A stretch of DNA of 64,000 bases from Pseudodesulfovibrio cashew (GTDB lineage: Bacteria; Desulfobacterota; Desulfovibrionia; Desulfovibrionales; Desulfovibrionaceae), in the NCBI RefSeq assembly GCF_009762795.1, contig NZ_CP046400.1, positions 2,023,501 through 2,087,500 of the forward strand, written 5' to 3'. Of this stretch, positions 45,563-54,617 are shown one piece after another; within the stretch, counting starts at the first letter, position 1; each line of letters begins with the position of its first letter. The translations under genes were made by a program, and so were the position numbers. A model generated the notes under the pieces. The model was not told the DNA's origin and made no database searches. It saw only the letters and a program-made list of their open reading frames with translations.

Positions 45563-46180
45563 CTAGTAGGTCTTGAGGATGATTTCTCCGCAGGACTGTC
45601 GCCACGCCTTGGGGAGGATCTCCAGGCCCGGCTTTGCGTGTCCCACGGCGATGAGCATGGAAATCCAGTAGTTGTCGGGAATGTCGAAGGCCTCGCGCAC
45701 GGCCTCATGGTCGAAACCGTCCATGGGGTGGGTGTGCAGCCCCTGGTCGCTGGCGGCGTACATGAGGGACATGGCGAACAGCCCGGCATTCTTGTTGGCG
45801 AAGGCCTGGCTGGACTCCGCGCTGGTGCCGTACAGGCCCTTGGTCGCGTTGATGAACCAGTCCCGCTGCTCCGGCTGCAGGTCGTTGGCGAAATGCTTTT
45901 CCAGGGTGTCGCACCCTTCCTTCCATCCATCCCGGTCGGCCAGGATCATGAGCACGACCGGTGCCTCGGTTATCTTGGGCTGGTCGAAGGCCAGCTTTCG
46001 CAGGGCGGCCTTCTTGTCCGGATCGCGGAGAACCACGACCTTCCAGGGCTGGAGGTTGAAGCTGGACGGGGCCTTGGCCGCCTCTTCCAGGATCGTGCTT
46101 ACGGTTTCCTCGCTGACGTCCCTGTCGGGGTCGAAGAAGTTGATGGCCCTGCGGTTTTCGAGAATTTGCTTGAAGTCCAT
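45563..46180 (-). CDS. Nitroreductase family flavoprotein
   Basis: A 205-residue nitroreductase. FMN-binding segments are ILENRRAINFFDPD (Arg residues contacting phosphate), EEAAKAPSSFNLQPWKVVVL, and GLHTHPMDGFDHEAVREAFDIPDNYWISMLIAVGHA. Enzymes of this family reduce nitro compounds, quinones or flavins with NAD(P)H. The start at 46180 follows AAAAGGAAC. A Fur-box-like element lies 123 bases upstream. Confidence 0.92.
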   Translation of the reverse strand: MDFKQILENRRAINFFDPDRDVSEETVSTILEEAAKAPSSFNLQPWKVVVLRDPDKKAALRKLAFDQPKITEAPVVLMILADRDGWKEGCDTLEKHFANDLQPEQRDWFINATKGLYGTSAESSQAFANKNAGLFAMSLMYAASDQGLHTHPMDGFDHEAVREAFDIPDNYWISMLIAVGHAKPGLEILPKAWRQSCGEIILKTY

Positions 46181-46302
46181 ATTGCGTTCCTTTTGAGCTT
46201 GGGTTGGCTGCGGTTTCAGTGTGGCCTGGCCGCGATGTTTTCCGGGCACGGGCTCCTGCCGCGCTGGTTGGTTTCTTGTTCACGCCGTTGGACGGCGGAG
46301 TA

Positions 46303-46321
46303 GTTAATGATAATTGATAAC
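46303..46321 (-). promoter_or_regulatory. Fur-box-like element upstream of the nitroreductase gene
   Basis: GTTAATGATAATTGATAAC matches the 19-bp Fur consensus at 14 positions by direct comparison and has tandem GATAAT-like hexamers. It is AT-rich in otherwise GC-rich DNA. Iron control of the nitroreductase is plausible but not shown. Confidence 0.45.
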
Positions 46322-46361
46322 CATCTTTGCAGGGTGACGCAACCGGGGAATGGAGATTTTG

Positions 46362-46409
46362 CCGAAGCGGACAGGCTCTGGTCCGGAGTGGACCGCCTGC
46401 CCGCTTCGG
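46362..46409. terminator. Long inverted repeat at the end of the signalling operon
   Basis: CCGAAGCGG-A-CAGG pairs with CCTG-C-CCGCTTCGG, and the loop itself folds (GGTCC/GGACC). It lies 100 bases past the last stop codon of the operon (46509). A short T-poor tail follows, so strength is uncertain. The rest of the 328-base gap (46181-46508) shows only the Fur-like site. Confidence 0.55.
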
Positions 46410-46508
46410 TACCGGCACGGACGGGTTAGTCCGCATTCCGCCGCCTCAGGGGGGACGGCTGGCGCTTGTGACTCCGTGACGGTAGACGGGGAGGAGAAGC
46501 GGCGAAAC

Positions 46509-48035
46509 TTACGAGTGCTCCCCTTCCGTTTCGATCGAATCGGGCACGTCGAGGACCGGCTGCAGGAACAGGGTAACCGTGGTGCCCTTGCCGGGCTTGC
46601 TGGTCAGGCTCACGGACCCGCCGTACTCCTCGATTATCTTCTTGATCATGGCCAGGCCGAGACCGATGCCGTTCTCCTTGGTCGAGTAGAACGGGCTGAA
46701 CACCTTGTCCTGCTCCTGTTCGTTCATGCCCACACCCTCGTCTCCGACCCGGAGCGCCACTTCGCCGCCTTCAAGTCGAAGGTCCAGGGACACTGCGCCA
46801 CCGGCGGGCATGGCCTCGATGCTGTTCTTGATCAGGTTGACCACGCATTGCTTGATGGCGTCCGGGTCGCCGTGAACAGGGGGCAGGCTGCCTTCGTCCG
46901 TGACCTCGAAGCGATAGCCCCGCTTGCCGTAGCCAACGGACATGAGCTCCGCCGTGTCGCGGCAGATGGCCAGGGCGTCTGCCGGACCGTGGGCCGTCTG
47001 GGAAGGACGCGCGAAGCGCATCATGTTGGCGAGCATCTTGTCCAGCCGCATGGTCTCGTCGACGATGATCCGGACCTTCTCCCGCTCCTTTTCACCCAGG
47101 CCCGGGGACTTGAGCAGGGCATTGGCGAACCCGCCCACGGCGAACAGCGGGTTGCGGATCTCGTGGGCCAGATATGTGGACATCTCGCCGATGATGGCGA
47201 ACTTGTCCCGCTGCTGCTGGTATTTCTCCCGGTGCGTACGCTCGGTGATGTCGCGGTGCATGACCATGACATGGGACATGTTTCCCCGGATGTCGAAGAT
47301 GGGATAGGCGTAGAGCCGGTAGTACTGCAGCAGGCCGTCCTCGTTGATCCGGGTGACCAGAGCCTCTTCCTTCCGTTCGCTTTGCAGGGTCTTGTGATAG
47401 GGGCAGGCCGGGTCGAGCCGGTTGCAGAAATCCGCTCCATCCCTGAGCCTGAGCGCCTGCCAGCAGGGCTTGCCCAGCAGCTCCTTGCGCGTCGACCCGG
47501 CCCGCTGCCAGACGATGCGGTTGAGGTCCACGATGTTGCCGCTCTTGTCGAGCAGGAGGATGTCCTCCCGGATCTCGTCGATGATGGACTGGAGCAGGGT
47601 GCGCTGGTGGTCGAGGTTGTTCATGTAGTTGCCCTTGACCAGGGCCATGTCGTGGAGGCCGCACAGGAACACCACCTCCCGGTGGTCCAGCAGGGAGACG
47701 TGGGGCGGCAGGGACCGCCTGATGCGCGAGCTGACCGCGTTGTCCCCGGTGATCTCGATGATCAGGTTGATCTCGGGGTGGTTGGCGAGCATCTCCTCGT
47801 GGGTCTCGTAGACCGGGCTGCATGTCTCGCAATAGGCCTTGATGTCGCTCCGCCGTCCGGCGTTGCTGAAGGCCACCAGGCGCATGTCGGGCAGGAATTC
47901 CCGGAACGCCTCGTTGTAGATCATGTCCACCAGAACCTTCAGGGCGGAGCCGCTGCCCACGATGCCGATATCGAAGGGGCCGAGGGTGCCGTTCCAGTAG
48001 CATATCCCCAGGGTGTCATGGGAGAAGTCGGTCAT
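46509..48035 (-). CDS. Sensor histidine kinase with N-terminal Rossmann-like and PAS domains
   Basis: A 508-residue soluble kinase. Residues 20-125 look like an NAD-binding Rossmann fold: FDIGIVGSGSALKVLVDMI, then MRLVAFSNAG, INLIIEITGD and VSLLDHREVVFL in the spacing of a dehydrogenase nucleotide domain. A PAS domain follows (LLLDKSGNIVDLNRIVW) with a Cys-containing insert (CWQALRLRDGADFCNRLDPACPYH). Then HisKA (LAHEIRNPLFAVGG) and HATPase (NLIKNSIEAMP, GIGLGLAMIKKI). It may sense NAD(H) redox state. Last gene of the operon; start after AGGAGG. Confidence 0.9.
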   Translation of the reverse strand: MTDFSHDTLGICYWNGTLGPFDIGIVGSGSALKVLVDMIYNEAFREFLPDMRLVAFSNAGRRSDIKAYCETCSPVYETHEEMLANHPEINLIIEITGDNAVSSRIRRSLPPHVSLLDHREVVFLCGLHDMALVKGNYMNNLDHQRTLLQSIIDEIREDILLLDKSGNIVDLNRIVWQRAGSTRKELLGKPCWQALRLRDGADFCNRLDPACPYHKTLQSERKEEALVTRINEDGLLQYYRLYAYPIFDIRGNMSHVMVMHRDITERTHREKYQQQRDKFAIIGEMSTYLAHEIRNPLFAVGGFANALLKSPGLGEKEREKVRIIVDETMRLDKMLANMMRFARPSQTAHGPADALAICRDTAELMSVGYGKRGYRFEVTDEGSLPPVHGDPDAIKQCVVNLIKNSIEAMPAGGAVSLDLRLEGGEVALRVGDEGVGMNEQEQDKVFSPFYSTKENGIGLGLAMIKKIIEEYGGSVSLTSKPGKGTTVTLFLQPVLDVPDSIETEGEHS

Positions 48036-48078
48036 GCGAAGCCTCCTGGGCTGGTTGTGAAGGTGCGGGAGCGGGGCG

Positions 48079-48510
48079 TCATGTGCCTGATTCCTGAATG
48101 AGTTGCGTCACGCCTATTTCGCCGTGGCGCAGCCGTTTCCGTTCCAGAGCCCGCCGTATGGCCTGGATGATCTCCTCCATGGACGCGGGCTTGAGCAGGT
48201 AGTCGAACACGCCGTCCCGCAGCAGTTGGGTGGCCCCCTTGATGGAGGCGTGTCCGGTCAGGCAGATGGTCTCCACGTCGAACCCCTGGGTCCTGATCTC
48301 CTCGAAGACCTCCCGCCCCGAAAAGCCGGGCATGCGCATGTCCAGCAGGACCACGTCGTAGCTGCCCGCCGCGAGCTTGTTCACCGCGTCGAGCCCGTCG
48401 GCGGCCTCTTCCACGGTGCACCCCTCGTTGCGCAGAAGCCTGGCCAGGGTGGTGCGGAACCGTTCCTCGTCGTCAATGACGAGAATCTTTCCCTTGATCG
48501 TCATAGGCAC
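48079..48510 (-). CDS. Single-domain response regulator (REC)
   Basis: A 143-residue protein that is almost entirely a receiver domain: ILVIDDEERF (acidic pocket), phospho-Asp in VVLLDMRMPGFSG, Thr/Ser switch in CLTGHAS and Lys in LLKPASM. The tail after residue 125 is short and has no DNA-binding fold. It overlaps the preceding kinase gene by ten bases, so kinase 48501-49436 is a likely partner. It must signal by protein contact. Confidence 0.94.
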   Translation of the reverse strand: MPMTIKGKILVIDDEERFRTTLARLLRNEGCTVEEAADGLDAVNKLAAGSYDVVLLDMRMPGFSGREVFEEIRTQGFDVETICLTGHASIKGATQLLRDGVFDYLLKPASMEEIIQAIRRALERKRLRHGEIGVTQLIQESGT

Positions 48511-49436
48511 CTCTTCGGGGTCAGGGGGATGCGGGCCGTGAACACGGCGCCCTTGCCGGGCGCGGAGTCCACCGTGATGTCGCCCCCCAGTTGATTGATG
48601 ATCCGCAGGCTGACGGGCAGGCCGAGGCCCGTGCCCTCGCCCGGCGGCTTGGTGGTGAAAAAAGGGTGGAATATCCGGGCCATGTCCTCCGGTGCGACCC
48701 CCGGGCCACTATCCCGCACCTCGGTGCAGGCCATACCATCCCGGACAAAGGTGGAGATCGCTATTTCACCGTCCCGACCCACGGCCTGCACCGCGTTGAT
48801 GAGCAGGTTGAGGAAGACCTGGCGCAACAGGGGCGGGTCGGTCTTGACCTCGGGCAGCCGCGCATTGAGCCGTCGCACCACACGGATGTTTCTGGGGACG
48901 GTTTCGCGCTCCACCAGGGTGAGCATGTCCTCAGCCAGCCGGTTGATGTTCGCGTACTGGCAGACCGGCTTGCGGTTGCGGGCGAAGTCCAGCAGCTTGT
49001 GAGTGATATCCGAGCAGCGGCGCACCTGGGAGAGGATGACCTCGATGCCTTCGCGAATCTCCTTCATCTCCTCGGAGTCGGAGTTCGGGACGTCGTCGAG
49101 GTCCGCGCGCATCAGTTCCGCCTCCTGGAGGATGATGTTCAGCGGGTTGTTGATCTCGTGGGCGATGCCCGACGAGATTTCCCCCAGGGCAAGGACGCGC
49201 TGGGAGTGGATGAGCTGCTTGCCGAGGTCTTCCTGTTCCGCGGCCGCGTCCACGAGCCAGCGGGTCGTGGTCCGCAGCAGCAGCCACAGGCCAGCGGCCA
49301 TGAGCACCGCTACGGCGGTGAGAAAGGCGTGCTCCCTGAGGGGGCGGGCCCAGGCCAGGGCCGCCAGTGCCAGCCAGGTGGCGGGGTAGGCGTACTGCCC
49401 CGCCCGGACCACGCGTCTCGCTTTTGCCAGGTTCAT
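48501..49436 (-). CDS. Membrane sensor histidine kinase
   Basis: A 311-residue kinase with two N-terminal membrane helices (YPATWLALAALAWA, FLTAVAVLMAAGLWLLL) and almost no periplasmic part. HisKA has SSGIAHEINNPLNIILQEAEL; HATPase has NLLINAVQAVG, DSGPGVAPEDM and GTGLGLPVSLRII. It starts inside the stop of the preceding REC gene (ATGA at 49433-49436), so the two are coupled. It may sense a membrane or intracellular cue. Confidence 0.93.
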   Translation of the reverse strand: MNLAKARRVVRAGQYAYPATWLALAALAWARPLREHAFLTAVAVLMAAGLWLLLRTTTRWLVDAAAEQEDLGKQLIHSQRVLALGEISSGIAHEINNPLNIILQEAELMRADLDDVPNSDSEEMKEIREGIEVILSQVRRCSDITHKLLDFARNRKPVCQYANINRLAEDMLTLVERETVPRNIRVVRRLNARLPEVKTDPPLLRQVFLNLLINAVQAVGRDGEIAISTFVRDGMACTEVRDSGPGVAPEDMARIFHPFFTTKPPGEGTGLGLPVSLRIINQLGGDITVDSAPGKGAVFTARIPLTPKRCL

Positions 49437-49831
49437 GCATTCTCCCTGCGCTCGCGGCGGAGTCCCGCGTGTTCGCGGGCCGCCCGGATGCGCGTGAGCA
49501 GGTCGTCGATGGAAAAGGGCTTGAGGATGTAGTCGTAGGCCCCGAGGTTCATGCCCTCGATGCCGGACTGCATGGAGCCGTGCCCTGTGAGCATGATCAC
49601 CTCCACCTCCCTGAACCGCTTTCTTATCTCCTTCAGGGTCTCGATGCCGCTCATGCCGGGCATGCGCACGTCGAGAATGACCACGTCCACCCGCGCCTCT
49701 TCGAGAAAGTGCAGGGCCTCCTCGCCGCTGGCGGCTACGTCCACGTCCACATTGCGCTTGGACAGTCTCCGTTTGATCAGTTTCAGGAAATCGGGTTCGT
49801 CGTCCACGACGAGCACTCTTATTCTAGGCAT
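49433..49831 (-). CDS. Single-domain response regulator (REC)
   Basis: A 132-residue receiver-only protein: RVLVVDDEPDF, phospho-Asp in VVILDVRMPGMSG, MLTGHGS and YILKPFSIDDL. No output domain. It overlaps the Cache kinase gene by 13 bases and the following kinase gene by 4, so it may receive phosphate from either. Confidence 0.94.
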   Translation of the reverse strand: MPRIRVLVVDDEPDFLKLIKRRLSKRNVDVDVAASGEEALHFLEEARVDVVILDVRMPGMSGIETLKEIRKRFREVEVIMLTGHGSMQSGIEGMNLGAYDYILKPFSIDDLLTRIRAAREHAGLRRERRENA

Positions 49832-51504
49832 GGGTCCTCCTGGCAGCCGGGGAAGTGGGGGCAGGCGAGGGGAAGCCGGATCGTGAATTCGGTGCCCGAG
49901 CCGGGTGCGCTGCGCACGTTGATGGTGCCGCCGAGCTTGCTCAGGGTGCTGTAGACTATGGAGAGGCCGAGCCCGGTTCCCTCGCCCGTGGCCTTGGTGG
50001 TGAAGAACGGGTCGAACACCTTGTTCAGGTTCTCCCTGGCTATGCCTTCCCCGGTGTCGGCGATATCCATGGCGATCCCGTTCCCGTCCCTTCTGGTGCT
50101 CAGCGTTATGGCTCCATTTTCGTCTATGGCGTCTATGGCGTTTTCCAGCAGGTTGAGGATGACCTGCTGCAACTGGTTCGAGTCGGTGGTGATCAGGGGC
50201 AGCTCCGGGTCAAGGCGGCAGCTCACCTCGATGTTCCGGTGCCGGGTCTCGTTTTCCAGGAACGAGATCGTCTGGTTGGCCAGCATATTGACGTCCACGT
50301 CCTCGTTGAGGGGCTCCATGCGCCTGGCGAACCCGAGCATGCGGTGGGTCACCGTGCGCGCCCGCTCCACGTGGCGGTCGATGTCGCCCAGAGCCTCTTG
50401 CAGATCGTCCACGGCCTCGCCTTCGCCCAGCTCTCCGTCGTTGATGATGTCCCGTATCCACCCCGCGCTTTCGCGGATGATGGAGAGCGGGTTGTTGACT
50501 TCGTGGGCCACCCCGGCGGCCAGCTTGCCCAGGGAGGCCATCTTGCTCGACTGCATGACCGCCGCGTCCATGGCGGCGCGCTCCCGGTCCGAGGCCTTGA
50601 GCCGCCTCACCACCGAGGTGACGGTGACGTAGGCTCCGAAGAAGATCATCAGTGCACACGCCGCGAACAGGCTGAAGACCAGCGACCGGGTGCGCAGCAG
50701 GGGCGAGAGCTCCTCCGCCGGGTTCTCGGTGATGACCAGCCGCCAGTTGGTGTGAGCCAGGGCGGTTGTCCCGGCGATGAACTCAGTGTCGCCGTCCTCC
50801 CACCTGAGGACCTCGATACCCTCGGTCCCCTGCGCGGCCGGGATGGCCGCTCTGGACAGGACCTTGCCGCCGGTGCGCGAAGGGGTCTGGAGTTCGTTCT
50901 CCGCGTTGACCAGGAAGGCGTCGCCGAAAAGCCCGGTGCGCACGTTGCGGACCAGCGAAGCGAATGCCTCGGAGTCGATGGTTGCCCGGAGAATCCAGGT
51001 CCTGCCCGCCTCCTGCCGCTTCACCGCGATGATGAAGTGCGGAAAGTTGCGGAAGCCCATGAACACGTCGCTGATGTACAGCCCCTTGAGCATGACCTGA
51101 TGGAACCACGGCTCGTCGCCGTAGTTGACCTCCTTGAGGTCGAAGGGGCCGCAGTATGCCTCATGGCGGCCGTTTCGGTCGATGACCCCGAGGTCGATGA
51201 AGGAGCGCGACGCCTTGTGCACGGCGGCGAAGACCGTGTCCAGGTATGCCTGGTCCGTTATCTGGGAGAAGGTGTGCAGGTCGGCCAGCATCCTGAGCTG
51301 GACCACCCGCTCGTTGAGAAACATGTCGATGGCGTCGCGCTTGTTGGCGACCATGAGCTTCAGGTTGCCGGTCAGCTTCTCCTCGTAGGTCTGCTGGAAT
51401 TCCGAGTTGATGACATAGCCCAGCGCGAACAGCGGGATGAGCGAGAGCCCCAGTGTGATGAGGACCAGATTCCACTTCAGTCTGGCGTAGGATGCGGCGT
51501 TCAT
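49819..51504 (-). CDS. Cache-domain sensor histidine kinase
   Basis: A 561-residue kinase. One membrane helix (LVLITLGLSLIPLFALGY) precedes a periplasmic double-Cache-type domain (about residues 35-275; YGDEPWFHQVMLKGLYISDVFMG, WILRATIDSEAF), then a second helix, HisKA (LAAGVAHEVNNPLSIIRESAG) and HATPase (NLLENAIDAID, GTGLGLSIVYSTL). The periplasmic domain should bind a small ligand, perhaps the DASS transporter's substrate. The ATG overlaps the stop of the PEP-synthase-like gene (ATGA). It is paralogous to the kinase at 62021 over its whole length. Confidence 0.94.
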   Translation of the reverse strand: MNAASYARLKWNLVLITLGLSLIPLFALGYVINSEFQQTYEEKLTGNLKLMVANKRDAIDMFLNERVVQLRMLADLHTFSQITDQAYLDTVFAAVHKASRSFIDLGVIDRNGRHEAYCGPFDLKEVNYGDEPWFHQVMLKGLYISDVFMGFRNFPHFIIAVKRQEAGRTWILRATIDSEAFASLVRNVRTGLFGDAFLVNAENELQTPSRTGGKVLSRAAIPAAQGTEGIEVLRWEDGDTEFIAGTTALAHTNWRLVITENPAEELSPLLRTRSLVFSLFAACALMIFFGAYVTVTSVVRRLKASDRERAAMDAAVMQSSKMASLGKLAAGVAHEVNNPLSIIRESAGWIRDIINDGELGEGEAVDDLQEALGDIDRHVERARTVTHRMLGFARRMEPLNEDVDVNMLANQTISFLENETRHRNIEVSCRLDPELPLITTDSNQLQQVILNLLENAIDAIDENGAITLSTRRDGNGIAMDIADTGEGIARENLNKVFDPFFTTKATGEGTGLGLSIVYSTLSKLGGTINVRSAPGSGTEFTIRLPLACPHFPGCQEDPCLE

Positions 51505-54098
51505 GACCGTGCCCCCTCCCCATGTTCGGGCAGGCTCGCGAGGACGGCCTCGATGTCCCGCTCGTATTGTTCGGCGTAGCGGGCGGCCGCCTCGGAGCCG
51601 CCCATGGCCATGTCCGTCTGCCGGGTGTGCATGAGCAGGTAGCCGATCATTGCCAGGGCCTGCTCCGTGCCTTGGCGCGAGGCCCCTTCCAGCCTGGCGT
51701 AGAGCGCGTCGTCGTGGACTTCGGCCAGGAAGCCGCGCTTTTCCATGACTCCTGCCACCAGCCTTGCGCGGGCGTGTCGCCGGGCCATGTCCGCTCCGCC
51801 GCCCTTGAACTGGAACAGGGCGTAGTTGCCGCCCGGATCGTCCCCGGCAAACCCCTCGACGGTGCAGAAGTGGAAGCCGAAACGGGACTGGAGGTTGCAG
51901 TAGTGGGCGCCCACGATGAAATAATTGCGGTCGCCCATGGGATTGCGCGCGCCCGCTGCAAGGGCCGGGTTGCCCGCCGCCGAGGTCAGCACGGACAGGA
52001 ACCCCTCGGCGCTGGGCGGGGGAGGGCCCTGCCACTTGACGGCGGTCATGCCGTGCCAGACCGCGCGCATGGCGTTGGAGCGGATGTCCTCCAGACGGAT
52101 GACGCCGCTGCCGTCCGGGTCGGCGGTGCCTCCGCCGATGTCCACCAGCCAGTAGCGCATGACCCGTCCGTCCTCCAGCTTGCGGGCGTTGGCCGTGGGG
52201 CCGCATCCCTTGGCGAACATCTCGGCCACGCCCTTTTCATGGCAGAAGCGGGTGATGTCGTGCAGGGACGCACACTTCTCCGGCCGAAAATCGGGTGACT
52301 CCGGGTCGGTCAGATTCAGGGGGACGATGTGCGCGAGCACGCGCTCCAGAGCCATGGCCACCTCCGAAGCGCGGCGAGCGCGCCTGGCCGGAGCCCTGTC
52401 CAGCACGCCCTGGCGTCTGCCAAGGTAGACCGCGCCGTTGCCCACCGTGACCGTGCCCACGCCAGAGAGCCGCTCCACCGCATCCGGCGCGCCGATCAGG
52501 GCGGGGATGCCGAACTCCCTGGCCACGTTGGCCAGGTGTCCCACCGGGCTGCCGTGCTCGGCCACCAGGGCCGAGGCCCGTGGCAGCAGTGCCGACAGCA
52601 TCGGCTTGGCATACCTCGCCAGCAGCACGCCTCCCTCGGGGAAGGCGAACATGTCCTCTGTGCTGTCCACGAGGAAGACGTACCCTGCGGCTGCGCCGGG
52701 ACAGGCCGTGACCGCGTCGGTCAGCAGCGCGAACGGGAGGTCGCCGTCCCAGGCAGGGGGCGGAGCGGCCCCGGTTTCCTCCTCGCCATGAAGGTCCGGG
52801 GCCCGCTCCAGGGTCAGGGGGCGGCACTGCAGGATGACTATGCGATCGTTGCGCGACAAGGCCCATTCGATATCCTGCGGGTGCCTGAAATATGTTTCGA
52901 TGCGCTTTGCCAGGGTGGCCAGGCGAACGGCTGTCTCGTCCCCGATGGCAGGGGCCACGCTCTTTTCTCCGTAGAGCTTCTCCTTGCGGACCCGGCTCCC
53001 GCCCACGGCCACGTAGCGGACACACTTTTCCGCGATTTCCCTGTCCCGTATGCTCAGGGTTTTCCTGTCCACGGTCCAGGAGTCCGCCTGGGAGCTGCCG
53101 TCCACGGCGGCGCAGGGCAGGCCGGACACGGCGATGACCGTAATGTCGTCGCCCGCGCCCATGGGGGAGCGGGTGTAGATCACTCCGCCCGCCACGGCGT
53201 CGACCATTTCCATACAGCCCACGGCCATGGCGGTCTCGTCTTCGCGCAGTCCCCGGTTGAGCATGTAGGTCATGGCCGTGGCCGAGTAGAGGCTGGCCAC
53301 CACGGAGCGGTAGGCCTCCATGACGCGGTCGGGCCGGACCCCGAGCTCGGACCGGAACTGGCCCGCGAAGCTCGCCCCCGCCGAATCCTCGCCCAGGGCG
53401 CTGCTGCGCACTGCCAGGCGTACCTTGCCCAGCCTCTCGCATTGCGTCTGGATAGCCTCCTTGATCTCGGACGGGATCGGGGTCATGTCGATGGCCGCGC
53501 GGATGGCCTCCTCCAGGGCGCGGAGCTCCTCCAGGTCGCGTCCGTCGTGGATCTGGATCAAGCGGCTGATCTCGTCCCCGAGTCCGGTCCGTTCCATGAA
53601 CAGACGGAAGGCCGAGGCCGTGATGGAAAATCCCTTGGGCACGGTCACGCCCAACGCGGCGCGGATTTCGCCGAGCAAGGCCACCTTGGACCCTGTTTCG
53701 GCCAGGTCTTCGGCGCGGACCCGGTCGAGGCCGATCACCAGCGGTCCGGGGGTCGGGGCCGTAGGACCGGAGATGCTTTGGTCCATCTCCCGGACAATGG
53801 CGTTGAACACGTCCCGGAGCGCCTCGTACTTTCCAGGGGACATGAGGCAGAGGCGTTCGATCATCTGGCGAACGCCCGTGGCCGCCTTGAGGCTCTGGGC
53901 CTTGACGTGGGCGATGCCGAAGGCGCACTCCGAGCGAGCCTCCTCGCTCATCTCCGCCATGGTCTCGAGGGCGGTGTTGTTGGCGGCGAGCAGCAGGCGG
54001 AAATTTTCGGACTTGGCCAGGAACCGCTGAGCGGCCTCGCTCCGTCCCTCGGGGCTGCGGCGGATGCAGTTGAACAGCGTCTTGAGTGCCTGCTTCAT
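51501..54098 (-). CDS. PEP-synthase-like protein (ATP-grasp plus phospho-His domain) in a signalling operon
   Basis: An 865-residue protein. Residues 1-90 are helical and unknown. Residues 100-430 are the pyruvate phosphate dikinase/PEP-synthase ATP-grasp domain (LGEIRAALGVTVPKGFSIT, AVRSSALGEDSAGASFAGQF, GGVIYTRSPMG, DIEWALSRNDRIVILQCRPL). A swivelling phospho-His domain lies near residue 520 (EHGSPVGHLANVAREFGIPALIG). The PEP/pyruvate-binding TIM barrel is missing; a different C-terminal region of about 260 residues takes its place. Such proteins occur next to two-component genes in Desulfovibrio. It may be an ATP-dependent phosphotransfer protein rather than a PEP synthase. Confidence 0.85.
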   Translation of the reverse strand: MKQALKTLFNCIRRSPEGRSEAAQRFLAKSENFRLLLAANNTALETMAEMSEEARSECAFGIAHVKAQSLKAATGVRQMIERLCLMSPGKYEALRDVFNAIVREMDQSISGPTAPTPGPLVIGLDRVRAEDLAETGSKVALLGEIRAALGVTVPKGFSITASAFRLFMERTGLGDEISRLIQIHDGRDLEELRALEEAIRAAIDMTPIPSEIKEAIQTQCERLGKVRLAVRSSALGEDSAGASFAGQFRSELGVRPDRVMEAYRSVVASLYSATAMTYMLNRGLREDETAMAVGCMEMVDAVAGGVIYTRSPMGAGDDITVIAVSGLPCAAVDGSSQADSWTVDRKTLSIRDREIAEKCVRYVAVGGSRVRKEKLYGEKSVAPAIGDETAVRLATLAKRIETYFRHPQDIEWALSRNDRIVILQCRPLTLERAPDLHGEEETGAAPPPAWDGDLPFALLTDAVTACPGAAAGYVFLVDSTEDMFAFPEGGVLLARYAKPMLSALLPRASALVAEHGSPVGHLANVAREFGIPALIGAPDAVERLSGVGTVTVGNGAVYLGRRQGVLDRAPARRARRASEVAMALERVLAHIVPLNLTDPESPDFRPEKCASLHDITRFCHEKGVAEMFAKGCGPTANARKLEDGRVMRYWLVDIGGGTADPDGSGVIRLEDIRSNAMRAVWHGMTAVKWQGPPPPSAEGFLSVLTSAAGNPALAAGARNPMGDRNYFIVGAHYCNLQSRFGFHFCTVEGFAGDDPGGNYALFQFKGGGADMARRHARARLVAGVMEKRGFLAEVHDDALYARLEGASRQGTEQALAMIGYLLMHTRQTDMAMGGSEAAARYAEQYERDIEAVLASLPEHGEGARS

Positions 54099-54120
54099 CT
54101 TACTCTCCCTTGGCCTCGGA

Positions 54121-54504
54121 CTACCCTTGTGCGCGCTGCCGGGCGCGGACCGCGTCCAGGACCTTGAAATAGAGTTCATCGGTCCCCACGGGCTTGAGCA
54201 GGAAGTCGAAGGCCCCGATGTCCATGCCCTCGATGAGGGTGGCGCTGTCCGCGTGGCCGGTCAGGATGATGACCGGCAGGTCCGGCTTCTCGGCCTTGAT
54301 GCGCCTGAGCGTCTCGATGCCGTTCATGCCGGGCATCATGACGTCCAGGATTACGGCGTCGAACTCTTCCTCGCGGACTTTTTCCAGAGCCTCAAGACCG
54401 CTCGAGGCCACGGTGATTTCGGCATTGCGGCGGGCGAAGCGCCGTGAATAGGCCGTGAGAAAGTCGCTTTCGTCGTCGACCAGCAACAGGTGTATCTTCT
54501 GCAT
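54121..54504 (-). CDS. Single-domain response regulator (REC)
   Basis: A 127-residue receiver: LLLVDDESDF, phospho-Asp in VILDVMMPGMNG, ILTGHAD and LLKPVGTDEL. The start at 54504 follows GGGAGACAGG; the 39-residue upstream extension is rejected. It lies 22 bases before the PEP-synthase-like gene and may be its partner. Confidence 0.93.
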   Translation of the reverse strand: MQKIHLLLVDDESDFLTAYSRRFARRNAEITVASSGLEALEKVREEEFDAVILDVMMPGMNGIETLRRIKAEKPDLPVIILTGHADSATLIEGMDIGAFDFLLKPVGTDELYFKVLDAVRARQRAQG

Positions 54505-54617
54505 GTCCTGTCTCCCGGTTGGACCAGCCCTTCCGGAGCCGGGGGCCTGGGGGTGCCCCCGGCCGGGAGGGGAGGGTAAGGAGTTTGCACGCCCGTTTCC
54601 CTTGAAACGGGCCATCC

